Of a stretch of 64,000 bases of DNA, positions 13,110-26,658 are shown in pieces. The DNA is from Chrysomallon squamiferum (taxonomy: Eukaryota; Mollusca; Gastropoda; Neomphalida; Peltospiridae). The notes beneath the pieces were generated by a model that was not told the origin of the DNA, did not search any database, and was given only the letters and a program-made list of their open reading frames with translations. The stretch spans positions 11,785,915 to 11,849,914 of the forward strand of contig CM022679.1 of NCBI GenBank assembly GCA_012295275.1. The letters are read 5' to 3'. How positions within the stretch are numbered: the stretch's first letter is position 1; every line of letters starts with the position of its first letter. The translations under genes were made by a program, and so were the position numbers.

Positions 13110-13790
13110 GTCTGTGTTTTATCAATGCATTAATCGTTGATTTACATTATACATTAATATAATGTGTACTTCAGACTTGTTAAAAAATAAATGCACGTGA
13201 ATGTTGTTCTTGTCAAAGACAAAACCTTAAATCAGTTGAAATGTTTAATTCGCAAATAATAACGGGATATTAATATCGAGCTTTTTAAATTCATATTTAT
13301 GATAATGTAAACCCGAGTGAATGTGTAATAATGTGAATGATGTTAATGACTCGAGAATAACGACGTAACTGAGATTTTATTACATTATGAAACCTTAACT
13401 GTAAATTTTAATTCACATTTGTATAACTCCTATTTCTTAAATATTTTGTTTCTTTCACCCGCCCTAAGGCCATGCTGAGCAAGCTTCGAATTTATGCGGT
13501 AGAAAGTAGGTTAAAACATTTTTAAAAACATTTATTAATACACTTTTTTTTTTTTTAACACCGAGTTGTAAATTATAATATGTTTAGTCAAGCTTCAGTA
13601 CATGGTCGAGTTACTAAGTGATGGGACCTCTTGATAAAAAAAAATTCACTGAAAAGATAGCATTAGTTGTAGGTGATAAACCACTTCAGTCAAATACCTT
13701 ATAAATATATGTATTTGAATTATATTTTCAAGAAGCAGTCGATACGCACGTACTAATTTTTGTACAGGCCTTTTTATACATTTTCTTTTA

Positions 13791-13900
13791 TAACTCGACA
13801 CCACACAAAATATATGCATTATATTAAAATATATTAAATCGATATTAACTCGATACCACACAAAATATATATGGATTATATTAAAATATGTATATAGATA
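13791..13900. repeat. 55-bp tandem duplication
   Basis: Two diverged copies beginning TAACTCGACACCACAC and TAACTCGATACCACAC at 13791 and 13846, each continuing into AAAATATAT and ATTATATTAAAATAT. Most differences are single substitutions. Confidence 0.8.
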
Positions 13901-14181
13901 TTTGAAACTTCATATAACACAAAAAAAAAAAATATATCTGCAAAGAACATATAAAGACGCTTACACATTTCATACACGCAGAAGCTTAGAAAACTGTATA
14001 TAATATAAAAAATATAAATTTCAAAACAAACAACAACAACAGCAAAGAAAAACCATTAAATCCTGTTCACTCCCATCGATAGGTTAAACGTATACACCCA
14101 CTGCAGTGTTGTTAATAAATATACTGCACTTGAGAAAATTCCAATGAATATCCTCATTTCATCTCAAACTTTTGACATGAC

Positions 14182-14187
14182 AACACG

Positions 14188-14232
<45 letters not shown>

Positions 14233-14246
14233 GTATGTATGTATAT
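14182..14246. repeat. (CA)n then (TATG)n compound microsatellite
   Basis: CA dinucleotides from 14182 to about 14229 pass directly into TATG tetranucleotides. Confidence 0.9.
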
Positions 14247-17040
14247 AAGGAAAGATAATGAATACATTATCACATGAAAGTATACCAAAGATATTTAGGC
14301 TTGTATTAGGTAAAATGTTAAATGTTCAAGATGAACTGAAAATCGGTAGGGTTACATATTAGAGAAAATCAGAAAAAAAAAAATGAACAGTAATGTTATA
14401 ATTGTTGTCATGCACCTCTTTGTTGCTTTCTATACCATTATTATTACGTCTGAGTACTTGCAAGCTGGGAACTCGTTCAACGAAGAGTAATTGTCTGGCA
14501 TTTGAATAGACACACCCCAACAACAACTCGTCGCCTTTGTAAAGATAAATACATATGCGACAGAAATATCATAATGCTGAGGGTTCTTTATCCGCTTGTT
14601 TTTCATTTAATTATGTATGTTTATAAGCGTCTCTCTGTTGCTGTATTTATTACAGGCGTGAGATAATTTGTCAATGGATAGGTGTGTCTAAGTAAATATT
14701 AAAACAGATGATATTGCCTGTTCGTGTCATGAAATCAGTGTATAGGAATTTTAGTAAATTTTATTTTAAATTCCTCTCCCAGCAGGACGGGGGTAGAATC
14801 CGATGTCAATGGATAAGTATGTGCTATTCTTTTTTCTTCTTTTTTTCCCACTAATCTATTAACCACTTAATACTATGAAATTTACTGTATTTGCCTTATA
14901 CAACTAGTAATTCTAGTTTAACAGATGTTACTTTCTAAACAACCAAGCGGAGAAAAACAAACTGGGTTATCAAGGGATATCGTAACCACCTGTCCCACCA
15001 CACTATGTATAACGGTGTAAATAACTGAACGTTTTCATTTATAACGGAGAAAAAAAAAAAAGTTAAACAAATTCTTTTCATCGAATGACTGAATGAATGA
15101 ATTGTCTGAACGACTCCAGTAACAACAGAAAGGCCAGTTTGTTAAAAGACGGCCCTACAAAATAGCACGTAGAGGCCAGAGGACACGCAGCAAAGGTGTT
15201 TGCATTTTCCTATCACAACATGACGAATAAACTATAAAGTTGCGCTGCCTATCAGGTGTAATCAAACATCAACAAACAAGAACCACAAAGTCATTTACTG
15301 TGAGGCGTTGCCACGCCCAAACACAAACGAAGGTGTCTACGAGAGAGTGTCATTCCTGATAAGGAACCGTCCAAAAAAAAAAAAAAAAAAGAAGAAAAAA
15401 AAAAAAAGGTGTGGTCTGACGCGTATAGCCTGAGAAACGTTAGACTAGATCAATCCTTAGAGCTTCAGTTTTCGTGTTAACGCCATCTAAAGTTTAGAGA
15501 AAAAGAAGAAGAAGAATACAAAAAAGCCTTTAAACAAGATTAAAAAATGAACCTACAAGGGTAAACATACTATTACTTTTTCACGCTGTCAGTACATTTT
15601 TTTCTTTTTTTCTAATAATAATAATAAAATAAAGCCAACGTTCTAAGATATTAAGAGTATTAGGTGAGATTTCTTTTTATTCTTCTTTTTTCAATTATTA
15701 TTGTTATTATTATTATTATTATTATTTTCAATCTTTATTTCAAATTAAATGTAATAAAATATGGTACTATCTTATTATTAACTTTAATTTAGGCATATTG
15801 TAACAAAATTGTTACTGTAACTGATGTGTGTGTGTGTGTGTGTGAGTGTGTGTGGGGTGTATGTTTGGGTGTGTTTAGGAACATTAACGATTTTGCAAAA
15901 CACGCACACACAGTCACATTCACACAAAAATTAATGACAGAAGCACGACAAAAGTTTTTTTTGATTTTTTTTATCCTCCCCGAATCGGTATTTTTATTTA
16001 ATAACGAATATTGTAGTTATGCATACTAACGATTCTTTGTCATGACATTAAACAATAGTGCTTCAAAATATGACTGAAGGAACAAATGGCAAATTTCAGT
16101 TAAGAATGTTAAAGTGTACAAATGGCCAACATGCTTTTTGTATCCTTCTAGTATTTTTTTGCTTGTTATAACGGCGAAAAATCCTTGAAAATAATAAAGT
16201 ACGTATATATTACCAGTGAGATAACAATCTCGTTAGAGATCAAAATTTTAATTTTTATATTTCTTATTTTATTTACAAGTATATGAATTGTAATTAGGCT
16301 AAGAATTATTATGTCACCAATATAACTGAAAATATAATTGTTCTCAAATTACTAGATAATACTTATCCACTTTGGACTGGATGGAATTTCATTATATAAT
16401 AGAGCTAATAGTAGAATTCGAGGTTATCATAGTGATAGTTGTGTAGTAGATACAGTTCTTATTGCTAATGTTATTATTATTAAATATTAACTGTGGTATT
16501 TTATTTTGGTCGAATTGTCATTAGTAGTATCATTAAGCAAAACACTTGCATGTTTAATTTGCCTGAGGTTTTTTTTCTCAGAGGCTAAAAATTATTTATT
16601 TAATAATATCATTTACATAATTTTCTTACAATCACTAAATTACATCTATTACTTCAGTTATAAAACCAAAATGTGAAACTTTACTTTAAGACGAAATAAC
16701 AGGCCATTTCGGCTATAGGGGATCTCTCCCATTGTTTGTTACACAATGAAACGCAAGCTATGCGACGCAGAAAAATCACGCTATTATTTTCTTTTTCTTT
16801 TGTCGAATAATCCGACGAATATCAATCGATTTTAACGATTCAACTTTCATTAATTTTTAATACAGTTTATGACTCAAGTCTGATCTGCGTTACTCACAAA
16901 TGTTTTTCCACACACAAAGGTGTAATTCAGGCTACAATAGCGACAATCGCAGCTACTGAAGCGTGACACCGCCTCTGTTTGGACTGCTGTTGCCTGTTTT
17001 CTCGGAGCAGACGACAGTTGCGACCGACGCGCGATCGACG

Positions 17041-17463
17041 ATGGACAGGCGACACTGGGTTACGATAACATGGCTTTTGTTACTTCTGGCCACTTTATTA
17101 CACACTGCTGGATACAGTGCCCCGATGTGGTTGTGGTTGCAGTCTAGTGACGGAGCAGAATTCTATGGTATTGGATTTTGGTACCATGTCGGCTGCAAGA
17201 ACGCAGAGTGCTTGCCAACAAATGCATCTTTAGGGGAGACGAGATCAGGTAAGAGAAAAATAGTTCTTGTACGTATCATTCTTTGTATTTTAAATAAATA
17301 TAACATACAACACCCTCACCCCCAGCTACTTAGTTTATCTGAAATGAGATTTGTGCACAACAGAAGAAAAAATTAAGAAATGAAACGAAATAATACTTTT
17401 CAAAAAATAACAAATGAAAAATAATCCACGTATGTAATGTCATTGCAGTTTTAAAATAACATA

Positions 17464-17549
<86 letters not shown>

Positions 17550-17727
17550 CTTTTTAGAAATCCATCTAACAGTCAGGGAAATAATAAATAACAAAAAATG
17601 AATGAAAAAGAATCACAGAATTACTTAAAATAATAAGTGATAATTGTTGAAAAAAAAAAATACAAACGTAATTTTGTTTATATATAATATAAAAAATTAA
17701 TATGAAAATCTCAATAAAAAAAAAATA

Positions 17728-17758
<31 letters not shown>

Positions 17759-18766
17759 TAGACACAAATAATACAGCTAACGATATTTTAAAACAAAATA
17801 CATATACAATATATCTATATTGTCTTCTCGAAATGTATATCCTTGTTTACAATAAGCATAATGGAAACCCAAAATATTTATATATATATATATATATACA
17901 TTATGTGCTCATAAAATGTTAAGTTATTCCTGTTATGACAACTTATATATATATATATATATACAAATAAATTGTGGTTATGTAAGAACTGTTTAGGTTT
18001 GATGTATAATTTTTGCAGCCGAAAAGAACGGTGAGTTGATAAATAAAACAGTTAATTTATTTTTGTATTATTTAGGATTGCAGGATAAAAGAAATAACTG
18101 GTTATTGTCTTAAGATATCAGCCTTATCCTGCTCAGTTCGAATGGCGGATGCTGCTCGGCACAGCTTCTAACCTTCGCAGGAAACAGCTGATATATATAT
18201 ATATATATATACACAGACACACACATATACTTCTCTGTACATAAATACTGAATTTTCACATACATTCGAGGTTGTCTAAAACAGAATGCTATACATATAT
18301 TATGCAAGATTTAATTTTTTTTTTTTTTTTTTTTTTTTTATCGTCAGTGTAAAGACTGTTTTCCGTAAAACTACACGTGCATTAATCTTTCGTGGCGGGT
18401 TTATTAATGTTTTCTAACTTACTTCGGGCCGAGTTTTAAAAGATTTATTACACTGCCCTGTATTTGTAGGAATTTATTCTTAATGCTTTTGATTCCATTA
18501 GTACTTAAATTATTTCTTAGTTGTTGAGAAAACGTGGTTAAAGTGGAGCCTGCTGTTATTCGCAAGATAAAAATGCATTTAAAACTAAATTTTCGCGCTG
18601 AACTGGATGGCTGATGTAGGGCACCTGTCCCCCATAACTGATGTAAGTTTCCTCGTTCAGACTAAAACGAAAGAAATGTTCAGTCCCAGCTAACTTGCTT
18701 TTTAATTGCAAAACGACACAGTGATTTATTTCCAGTCCATCTTATATAGTCTGATTTAACAGTGAA

Positions 18767-18841
<75 letters not shown>

Positions 18842-21800
18842 AAACAGACTCTTTTAAAAGACAATTTACAACACAAAATGAAAATCTATATGAACAGAGT
18901 TTGACACAAAGCTACAGTTTAATCTACATGCTGAAGTACATTTACTTATGTTATCGCGTCAACTCCTAGCGTCGTTCTGCAAACTGGTCTCGTATTGTTT
19001 TCAGCACGTTGAAATAAAGGAATGGGCAGAATATGTTGGCTTAAAAATCTGTGTTATCTGAACGTTGAGTTGTCTCCCGATATATTTAACTTTATTTTTG
19101 TCTCTTTCTTTCTTTGTTTTTTATTTTATTTTATTATATATATTTTTTTTATTGTTCTGTCAGCATTTAAATTAATGTTTACTGAGTCTATATAAACAGG
19201 GCTGACTCGATAGAAAAATTCATACACTATTATTAACTGCTACTACAGTTTAATGCAGTCTGTTTTGCGATTGTAACTCATACAATTCAGACGAAGAAAA
19301 TAATTAAATATATCGACTAGGAACCGATTAGACGAGATGTCTCAAGATACTTAAAATAATTTATGTCAAACAACATACACTAGACCGTCTAATGATTTCA
19401 TTAATCGTGGATTTCCTAGTCCATATATTTAATTATTTTCTTCGTCTGAATTGTTTATATAGGAAAGATAAAATAGTCCTGTAATTCGTTCAGTATATTC
19501 AGAGACACTGCACTTCTGGTTAACAAAAAGTATAGTCGATCTGTATAGCGAAATTAAGAGTAATTTAGTATATACAGTAATTTTTTTTTTATAGGTCTCT
19601 AACTTCGACGAATTTATTAAGAACGAATCAATTAAACGAATTTCCATGCTAGTTTTATGAACGGTTTATCGGTAACGTTATCTAAATTGTAGATTCAGGT
19701 GCTGACATCTGGAAGCGCCAAACATGCTGAGTTTATCGTGAAATAAAACGTGATGCTACTGTTTGAAGCAGCATGCTACATCACGTTGAACCCAAAACAT
19801 ACAGAAAATCCATAAAACATATGCTGCATCTAACTATAGGAATTGGTCAATGTGGTAAAGCCTGTTGACATTCGATGTGCTGTAATATAACTAATGAATA
19901 TTTAAATACGAAGTTATAACTTTTACATTGTGATTAATTGTGGTTATGCTGCGACAATACTGAAATAATATAAATGTAAATGTATATATTTCATATTTAT
20001 ATATATATATATATATTCATAATTATCACGGTATAGCAAAGAACTGTTAAATAAATATGTAGTTAATAATTATAGGAAGTATGAATAAACAATGTATTTA
20101 GCATCAGTATCTATAATTAAGTATATCACATGTGGATTCTGAGGAATATTAAATTAAAAAATAAAGCTTTATGTTATTATTAATTGTTGTTGTTGTTGTT
20201 GTTGTTATATAATTTATATATACTACATAGTGCAAAGCTCTATTACATTTCAGTCTCTAATCTATTGCCATACACAGTAAATAAAGATTTTTTACAAACG
20301 AATTTAATCTTTCGTAATATATATGAAAAAAAAAATAATAATAATAAAACAAAACAAAAATTAATTACGCGACTGCTTAAGTTTGTTTGATCTGTATATA
20401 AAAGTAAATTGATAAATAATTTGTGTGTACTTCAAACACGACTATCAGAAAGTTTATCTCAGGCTCGCTGTGTTTGGAAAATGTAAGACTTTTATTAATG
20501 GATACATTCTGACTTTGCTTTTATTATGTATAACAATGTCGAAAACCGGTTGTTAGGAAAAGTGGGTGTGTGGATCAGAAACTATTAGATGTGAATAAGA
20601 GGCGGGGTCATCTGCTTTTCTAGAATGTATGTAGCAACATTATAAAACTATTTCGAGTTAAAAGGTTGAGGTTTTTTTAATATTTTTTTACGACACTGAA
20701 AGTCTTTGTGAAATACGACAAACTTGTATGTGTGAGTTCGTGTTTATCTGTCCCACAATGTCGAATAACTTCGGCAAACAGTATTTCTGTTGTAATAATA
20801 CATTAATATTAATAGTATACACTAACAAAAACATCACCTGTTTTCCCATCTTGGGAAAATTTTCGTCCGTGCTGGAAGCCTGTCTTATTAATAAGTACTT
20901 TCCCATATAGGGCCTACAGAAAGTTGCAAATAAAATATTCCTTGCCGCTAATTCATATTCCTCTTTCATCTGTATGTTTGATCTTTAAAAATAATTTATA
21001 ATAAAACGGATAGAAATGTCGTTAAACAAAATAGTATTCATTTATTTATTAACAGCAATACCCGTTGCTTGCTTTGTATTTACTTTAAGGGTGTAGCATT
21101 TAAGTATTGTGTCTACCTAAACAGCGATGAATAATTTTCAATAAAAGGGCAGTTCAGAGGTACTAGATTTTTTTTTTTTTTTTTACCTCTTATGGAGTAT
21201 CAAAGCTGAGTGATAAGTGCTAGGTTTATAAGTCTAAAGCAAAGTGTAACATGATGTACAAGAAGATAAGGCGTGTGCAGATAGGTATCTATGTGTGACT
21301 GTTGTTTTGTATGGCTGTGATTATATCTGTGTAATGTTTTTTTCTTCTGAGCGATAGATATCTATGTGCATCTTTTGTTCTGTATGACTTTTATATCTAT
21401 GTATGTGCTTTTCTCTCCGTATAATTGTATGTGAGTACAGTGGAACATCGGGTTACGAACTTAATTCGTTTCAGAACTCGGTTCGTAATCCGATTTTTTC
21501 ATGCTTGGAGGCGTTTGTAACCCGAGGTTCCACTGCATATGTGTTTAGATACCGTGTATGTTTGTCTTTTTGTGTATTTATGATTAAAACTGCGTGTGTG
21601 AATGTATGTATGTATGTACCTGTGTATAATTCTATACCTGTCTATATATATATATATGTGACTGCGTAAACATACATAATACACATTAAAAAAATGCATA
21701 AAAAGACTCTTTATTGTTCATTGCATTACAACAATGGGTTTCTTCTCTTGCCATCTGTGAAGTTCTTAATTTTGCTGAGTACTGTCACCTTGTATTTTAT

Positions 21801-24800
21801 CTTATTTCTGTATACTGTACACGTCTACGTTAATGGTAGACATTTTGTTCACTGTTATTTGTATCTACACCTCATAAGGAAAATATTTTTTGTACCGAGT
21901 TGACTCTATCCAAAAGGAACAAGCTAATCAAATGCCTAGGGCTCAAACATTTTTGGACGCCTAACATTCTTAATAAACTTCAATAAAAAAATATTCTGAA
22001 AATATTCACTTAATAAAAACCGCAAATCTAAGGATTTGCCTACAGGTCAAATACCCTTGTATGGTCTCATTATGTGATAAACATTAATTTTAATGAAATA
22101 AAAACTTATATACAGATTTTACTTACGCCGACACACGCAAAAAAATATATATTTCTACGAAAATCTTCTCTTTATTTTCGATTTGGTTAGTAATTATTCT
22201 AAATGTTTTAAAGTATAATTAGAGAGAAGTTTATTCTATGTGCATTAATTTGTCAGCGCTGTAGGCTTAAGTTAAAATATTCACACAATCACTATGAACA
22301 TCTTAAAATCCCAAAACAGCACCATAATAATGATATTTAATTAACAAGGCGTAACTGGTGAGATATGCCCACATAAGCGGACACTGACAGCATGGTACAC
22401 AGGTTATAATCGGTGCCTGTTATACACACAGGACACATAATAAAGCTATTGAACTTTCAGTAACATTGATAAGACACTCATTCTGTTTACTGATCAAAGT
22501 TGACATGTTCACCATGTCGAATATTATTTATGAGTGTCGATATAGATTCCGTGAGCCGCTTGGAAACCCTGAAATATTTATTGTTGTTATTTACGTTAAA
22601 TTAAATTTCACCGGTACACTGTTTGTATTAAATTTTACAAAATATTTTTATTTTATTTATAAGTGTTTTTTGGGGCTTGTTCTCTTTTTAATTCATTTAC
22701 TAAATTGTTGTCTTCGTGTCGTTACTTTAATATGTATGTTTGCATATATGTATGTGGGCACAAAAACATTTTATTATATATGTATGTTTGAAAATGCACA
22801 AAATATTCATAAATCGATTTACCTCTGGTAATTTTTTTTTTCAGTTTTTTTAAAATTTTTTTTTTTTTTGTTACGATATTCAGTCTTTATTGATATAACA
22901 TGTTTATAAAATTTGTAATATGTTCTGTCGATTCCTCTCACAGTTAAACTGCCAGGTCATAAAATGTAAAATAGCTATTCTTATTTATCAGGATTCAAAA
23001 TTATTAACACGTAACCCTTATTTGGTATTCAAATAGTCGCCAATAAAAGGGAGAGTGAAAAGTTAACACCCATCATTCAATATATATATATATTATAATT
23101 TATTTGGTTTGTGGTGGGGAAGAAAAGAAAAAAGAGAAAAAAAGAAGGAATATGGAATGTTACCGTAAATATTACACACACACACAGGCACACACAGACA
23201 CACACACACACACAGACACACACACATACACACAGAACACAGACACATATATAAATTTAAAATCCTAACGTAAGTGTCTTTTTTTTTCTTTTTTTTTTTT
23301 AATGATTAATTTTTAATAATTAACTTTTGTAACGATGGCAAAACATTAAAATCTGTTACGGAATACCAACCAACAGATACAATGAAAATATCTGTTATTG
23401 CTAATACTATTACTATTACAGTTTCTACCTCTTGTTCATTACAGGTACCTCGATCAAATTACTATTAAATATTTTATAGTCGTTAAACACGCTAAATAAA
23501 TGTTGGTGCCATTAACTACAACAAATACTAGATACAAGTACTGTGCCGCGTCTGTCACAAATTAAAAACAATATCGCCTATTCCACTTAGCATTACCATT
23601 ATTAAACTCATTTTTAATACAACACCATCTCTACCGCTACTGCAGAAGATATATTAATGTTAGACTCACTATAGTAACTGAATACGTAGTTCATTAAATG
23701 TTGTTGTATTTTTTTCAGATCCTATTTTCGCTGAAGTAGGTTTCCAGGCAGTTCGAGGACTGGAAACTGTCGGGCTGGCAGGATGTTGCTTGCTGCTTAT
23801 TTGTGGAATGGTGTACAGAATCGGCTTTGATAAATGGACTATGATGAAGACTCTCAATTCGGCAATATTATTTATAGCTGTTCTCACTGGTGAATATCAG
23901 TTATGTAAATAGTTCAGGAGATAATGATAATAAAGCATGAACATGTGAAATAAAACAACAAATCTTGCCATCCGCTGAACAAAAAAATCGCTGATAAAAG
24001 TTTGTCAAAAATTTGAACATCAGTATCTCCATTTTACAGTGAAGAAAAAACAAAACAAACAAAGCTAGCATCTATTAGAACCTTGCCTTAATTACAACAA
24101 CAAAAATGCAAGATTGTTGATATTATGAAAATTATTTTGTGTTAAATATCATGAAGTTTCCAGATCACAGAATGGACTTAATTTAGACTTTCGTAAACAT
24201 TATACTAATTTAATACTTCTTTGATGACAGTCACATAATCTCAGAAAAATGCTGCATCACCATTGTTAACGTCGTCGTTTTTATTATATTATTATTTACA
24301 GAACTGGTCATCCTGGCTGGACTTATTGTGTTTGCTGTTCTGTACAGTCAGTGGTTGAAGAATTCAAGTTCAGTTAGTTCACGAAGCTTCCCTTGGTCAT
24401 TTATTATGTGTATCATTGCCTTTCTCATTCTCTTTATTGCGTGTTTGCTGCTCAGAACCAAGGCGAAGGAACACCGCTATATTAATAATGCGATACCTAT
24501 GTCAGGTAAGTGCTTCTTTGCTTTTGCAGCTCCTTATTATATATATAAAATGAGGATCATATACGTGAAAGTCTGATTCATTTGTTATTTTTATTTTGGC
24601 TACATTTTTGTTTGTTAATAAAATGTTATAAAAAAGATTTTAGTCAGATTCTTCCTTTTATAAACCAGACTTTGATACAACATCAAGCTGTACCAGAACA
24701 TGTTATTATTTCCTTTATCTTTTTCTTGATGTTATTGCCAGTGGGTGCTATTTATTAACAGTGTAAAGTTTATTTCAGGCGATGCCAAAATGGATTTGAA

Positions 24801-25542
24801 CCCGCTAACCAAAACTGCAATGACACAGCGATACTTCACTCCTTCGCCATATTCGGAAGACAGAAGAACTACGATTGACCAGTCGGCTTATTACGACGAT
24901 TCGTACGACAAGCCTGCTTATAGCTTTAGTAATTTTGAAAATAAAGCCTACGTCAGAAACCAAGTTGACAGCGTACCTTTAGTTTCAAATCTCGGACACA
25001 GCTTCGAAAACCGAGGCTATATGTCAACAGATGAATTTCGAAGACGGTCGTACAGCGGGCCAGACAATTATTTAACAGCAACCAACAACTATCAAGTATC
25101 TAATCGAATGGATATATCGGCTGATACGGACTATTACGCACGTCCTAGACCCAAGTCCATTGCTGTTGACGCGGTATACCCTGGACATGACGTATCTTAC
25201 TATCGTGACCCTGTTAAGCCGGAACCAATCCATTACGAGGAAAGAGTTGTGACCCGTATTGAGAGAGTTCCGGTGTACGGCTCCGCGACGAGTCCACCTA
25301 TGACCGGTCGCGAGATAGGAACAAAGTATCTTGGACATGGACGTGTCCAGGCTCTTTCGGACTACGAAGATCCTCGCTGCAACCAGTTCGAGAGATACAC
25401 CGTGCACACGCGTCAGAAACCTGCCTACAGTGGAACAAGATTAATTAGCGATGCGAGGACAACAAATGACCCAACTATGGGTGACGGTTTCGCAAATGGT
25501 TCTATCTATATGTACAGACCATATCAACCACAGAAGTATTAA
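17041..25542 (+). CDS. Tetraspan claudin/PMP22-superfamily-like membrane protein with long Tyr-rich tail
   Basis: Four-pass membrane protein of 448 aa. Exons 17041-17248, 23719-23889, 24302-24505 and 24779-25542, all joined in phase 1. Predicted segments: TM1 about 8-27 (WVTITWLLLLLATLLHTAG), a first extracellular loop 28-80 with a GIGFWYHVGC...C motif resembling the claudin GLW-C-C signature, TM2 about 86-103, TM3 about 114-140, TM4 about 153-176, then a cytoplasmic tail of roughly 270 residues (about 180-448). The tail is polar and rich in Tyr, Arg, Pro and Asp and ends QPQKY. Topology and loop motif suggest a cell-junction or channel-accessory role, but the W...GLW-C-C spacing is not canonical and I cannot name an orthologue. 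The ATG at 17041 is preferred over the in-frame ATG at 16963 because it places TM1 at the N-terminus; the longer form would add 26 residues. Confidence 0.75.
17466..17544. repeat. (CT)n microsatellite, 79 bp
   Basis: Uninterrupted CT dinucleotides about 220 bp after the exon 1 donor of the claudin-like gene. Confidence 0.97.
17729..17756. repeat. (CA)n microsatellite
   Basis: Fourteen CA units inside intron 1 of the claudin-like gene. Confidence 0.95.
18772..18839. repeat. (GA)n microsatellite, 68 bp
   Basis: Uninterrupted GA dinucleotides, complementary to the (CT)n tract 1.2 kb upstream in the same intron. Confidence 0.97.
19283..19453. mobile_element. Palindromic element with 41-bp inverted arms (MITE-like)
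   Basis: Left arm 19283-19323 and right arm 19413-19453 are complementary at 40 of 41 positions (CAATTCAGACGAAGAAAATA at the outer end). The 89-bp centre carries a second, weaker inverted pair (GATTAGACG against CGTCTAAT). Target duplications are not obvious. Probably a foldback or miniature DNA transposon; no coding capacity. Confidence 0.7.
21438..21535. mobile_element. Short MITE with CAGTGGAAC terminal inverted repeats
   Basis: A 98-bp element beginning CAGTGGAACATCGGGTTACG, whose reverse-complemented right end reads CAGTGGAACCTCGGGTTAC. TA precedes the left end. Inner sequence also pairs (GAACTTAATTCGTTTC near GGTTCGTAATCC). The termini resemble the pogo/Tigger type seen at 3335-4066 but are a different family. 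Confidence 0.8.
23174..23250. repeat. Degenerate (CA)n tract
   Basis: CA dinucleotides interrupted by CAGACA and CAGGCA. Confidence 0.9.
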
Positions 25543-26611
25543 TACAGCAGGATTTTAAATCCAATATTAAGTTTTGAGCTAAATAAAAACAAAATTAAAA
25601 AAAAGAGAAAGAAAGAAACGGTAACTCAAATACGCCTATTTTGTAAAATTGCAAAACGATAATAACCATCGGAGAAAAACAAAAGGAAAGAAAGAAAAAA
25701 AAAAAATAAAGATGTCAAGGAAGTGTTGCCATATTAAGAAAAGGAGTTATGTACGACATGACCGAAGAGAAAATAGAAAATTGTTCAGAAAAGAATTTCA
25801 TCTTGTTCAAAATAATGTTTCGTCATTTCACACAGAATTTTTGCGCAGGTCTTCCTATTTCAATGACTTCTGAATACTACAACGTAGATTTAACATTTTA
25901 TTTTACATTTTATAAATACATAACACTAGTCAAAGAAACTTACTTAGTTTTTAACCATTTTGTTGCTGATTCTTGTCAAAGTACGCGGGAGCTTTTAGAA
26001 TTTTAATAATCATCATTAAGTGAAAATGATATTAGTGGATGAACAATGAAGATAAGACGAAGTGTTTATTTCTATACGTAGAATCAGGTTAGGATGCTTA
26101 TTTACATTCCACAGGCATTTTATAAAATAAAATAAAATAAAATAATTAAAAGACAGGTGAAAAGGAGTATATTACAAATATTTTCCTTAATTTTGTATGT
26201 TCGCATGCAGGCGGAATGTAGCAGTTTAAACATACGGGCACATTGCACATATATAAATATTCGATATAATTATGACATGCTTATTTATAAATACATATAC
26301 CTTTGATACTGTTTGTAATAAAATAGATTTTATAATATGTAATTTATTATTCTTACAGAACATTTTATTTGTTTATAAGCCCATATCATGTCATTATTGT
26401 ATATGCATACATGTGTATATATTAAACATTCTGCTGGAATATTTGTTTATTTTTTATGTTATTTTTATGACAAGAACAAACACATATACATACAAAAATA
26501 AAATAAACAACGTTTGTATAGTGTTCTGGGTTAAAAGTTCACTATAACATAATTAATATGAAAAATATATAAGATTCCGAGTAATTAAAAAATAGTAAAT
26601 CAATGAATGAA

Positions 26612-26658
<47 letters not shown>

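Larger units (their letters stand above)
11591..17040. other. Gene-poor intergenic region rich in microsatellites
   Basis: No gene recognised on either strand; open frames here are (CA)n/(TG)n artefacts. AATAAA at 11792-11797 may end the ependymin-related transcript. Low-complexity tracts: (CA)n at 12461-12520, 12811-12884, 13050-13109 and 14182-14230; (ATT)n at 15695-15728; (TG)n at 15824-15860; several A-runs. A less AT-rich, unique-looking stretch at about 15100-15480 and another at about 16880-17040 could be regulatory sequence for the downstream tetraspan gene, but this is only suggested by composition. Confidence 0.6.
17249..23718. other. Large first intron of the claudin-like gene
   Basis: 6.5 kb without supported exons. 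Contains the (CT)n and (GA)n tracts, a palindromic element at 19283-19453, a short MITE at 21438-21535, several (TA)n tracts (17879-17897, 17942-17962, 18191-18212), poly-T at about 18316-18340 and a (CA)n-rich stretch at 23174-23250. A less AT-rich stretch at about 18115-18195 is the only part that looks like non-repetitive constrained sequence. Confidence 0.6.

Noticed and set aside
19747-19788. Short inverted repeat AACGTGATG...CATCACGTT
   Set aside because: Only a nine-base perfect stem; too short to support as an element.
20688-20969. Overlapping frames on both strands near 20.7-20.9 kb
   Set aside because: No similarity to known folds, no splice support, and the two strands are equally open, as expected by chance.
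22466-22831. 121-aa open frame on the + strand in the claudin-like gene's intron
   Set aside because: Composition is that of translated AT-rich DNA, with no recognisable domain, no splice context and no start context.
25072-25407. 111-aa minus-strand frame
   Set aside because: Antisense shadow of exon 4 of the claudin-like gene.
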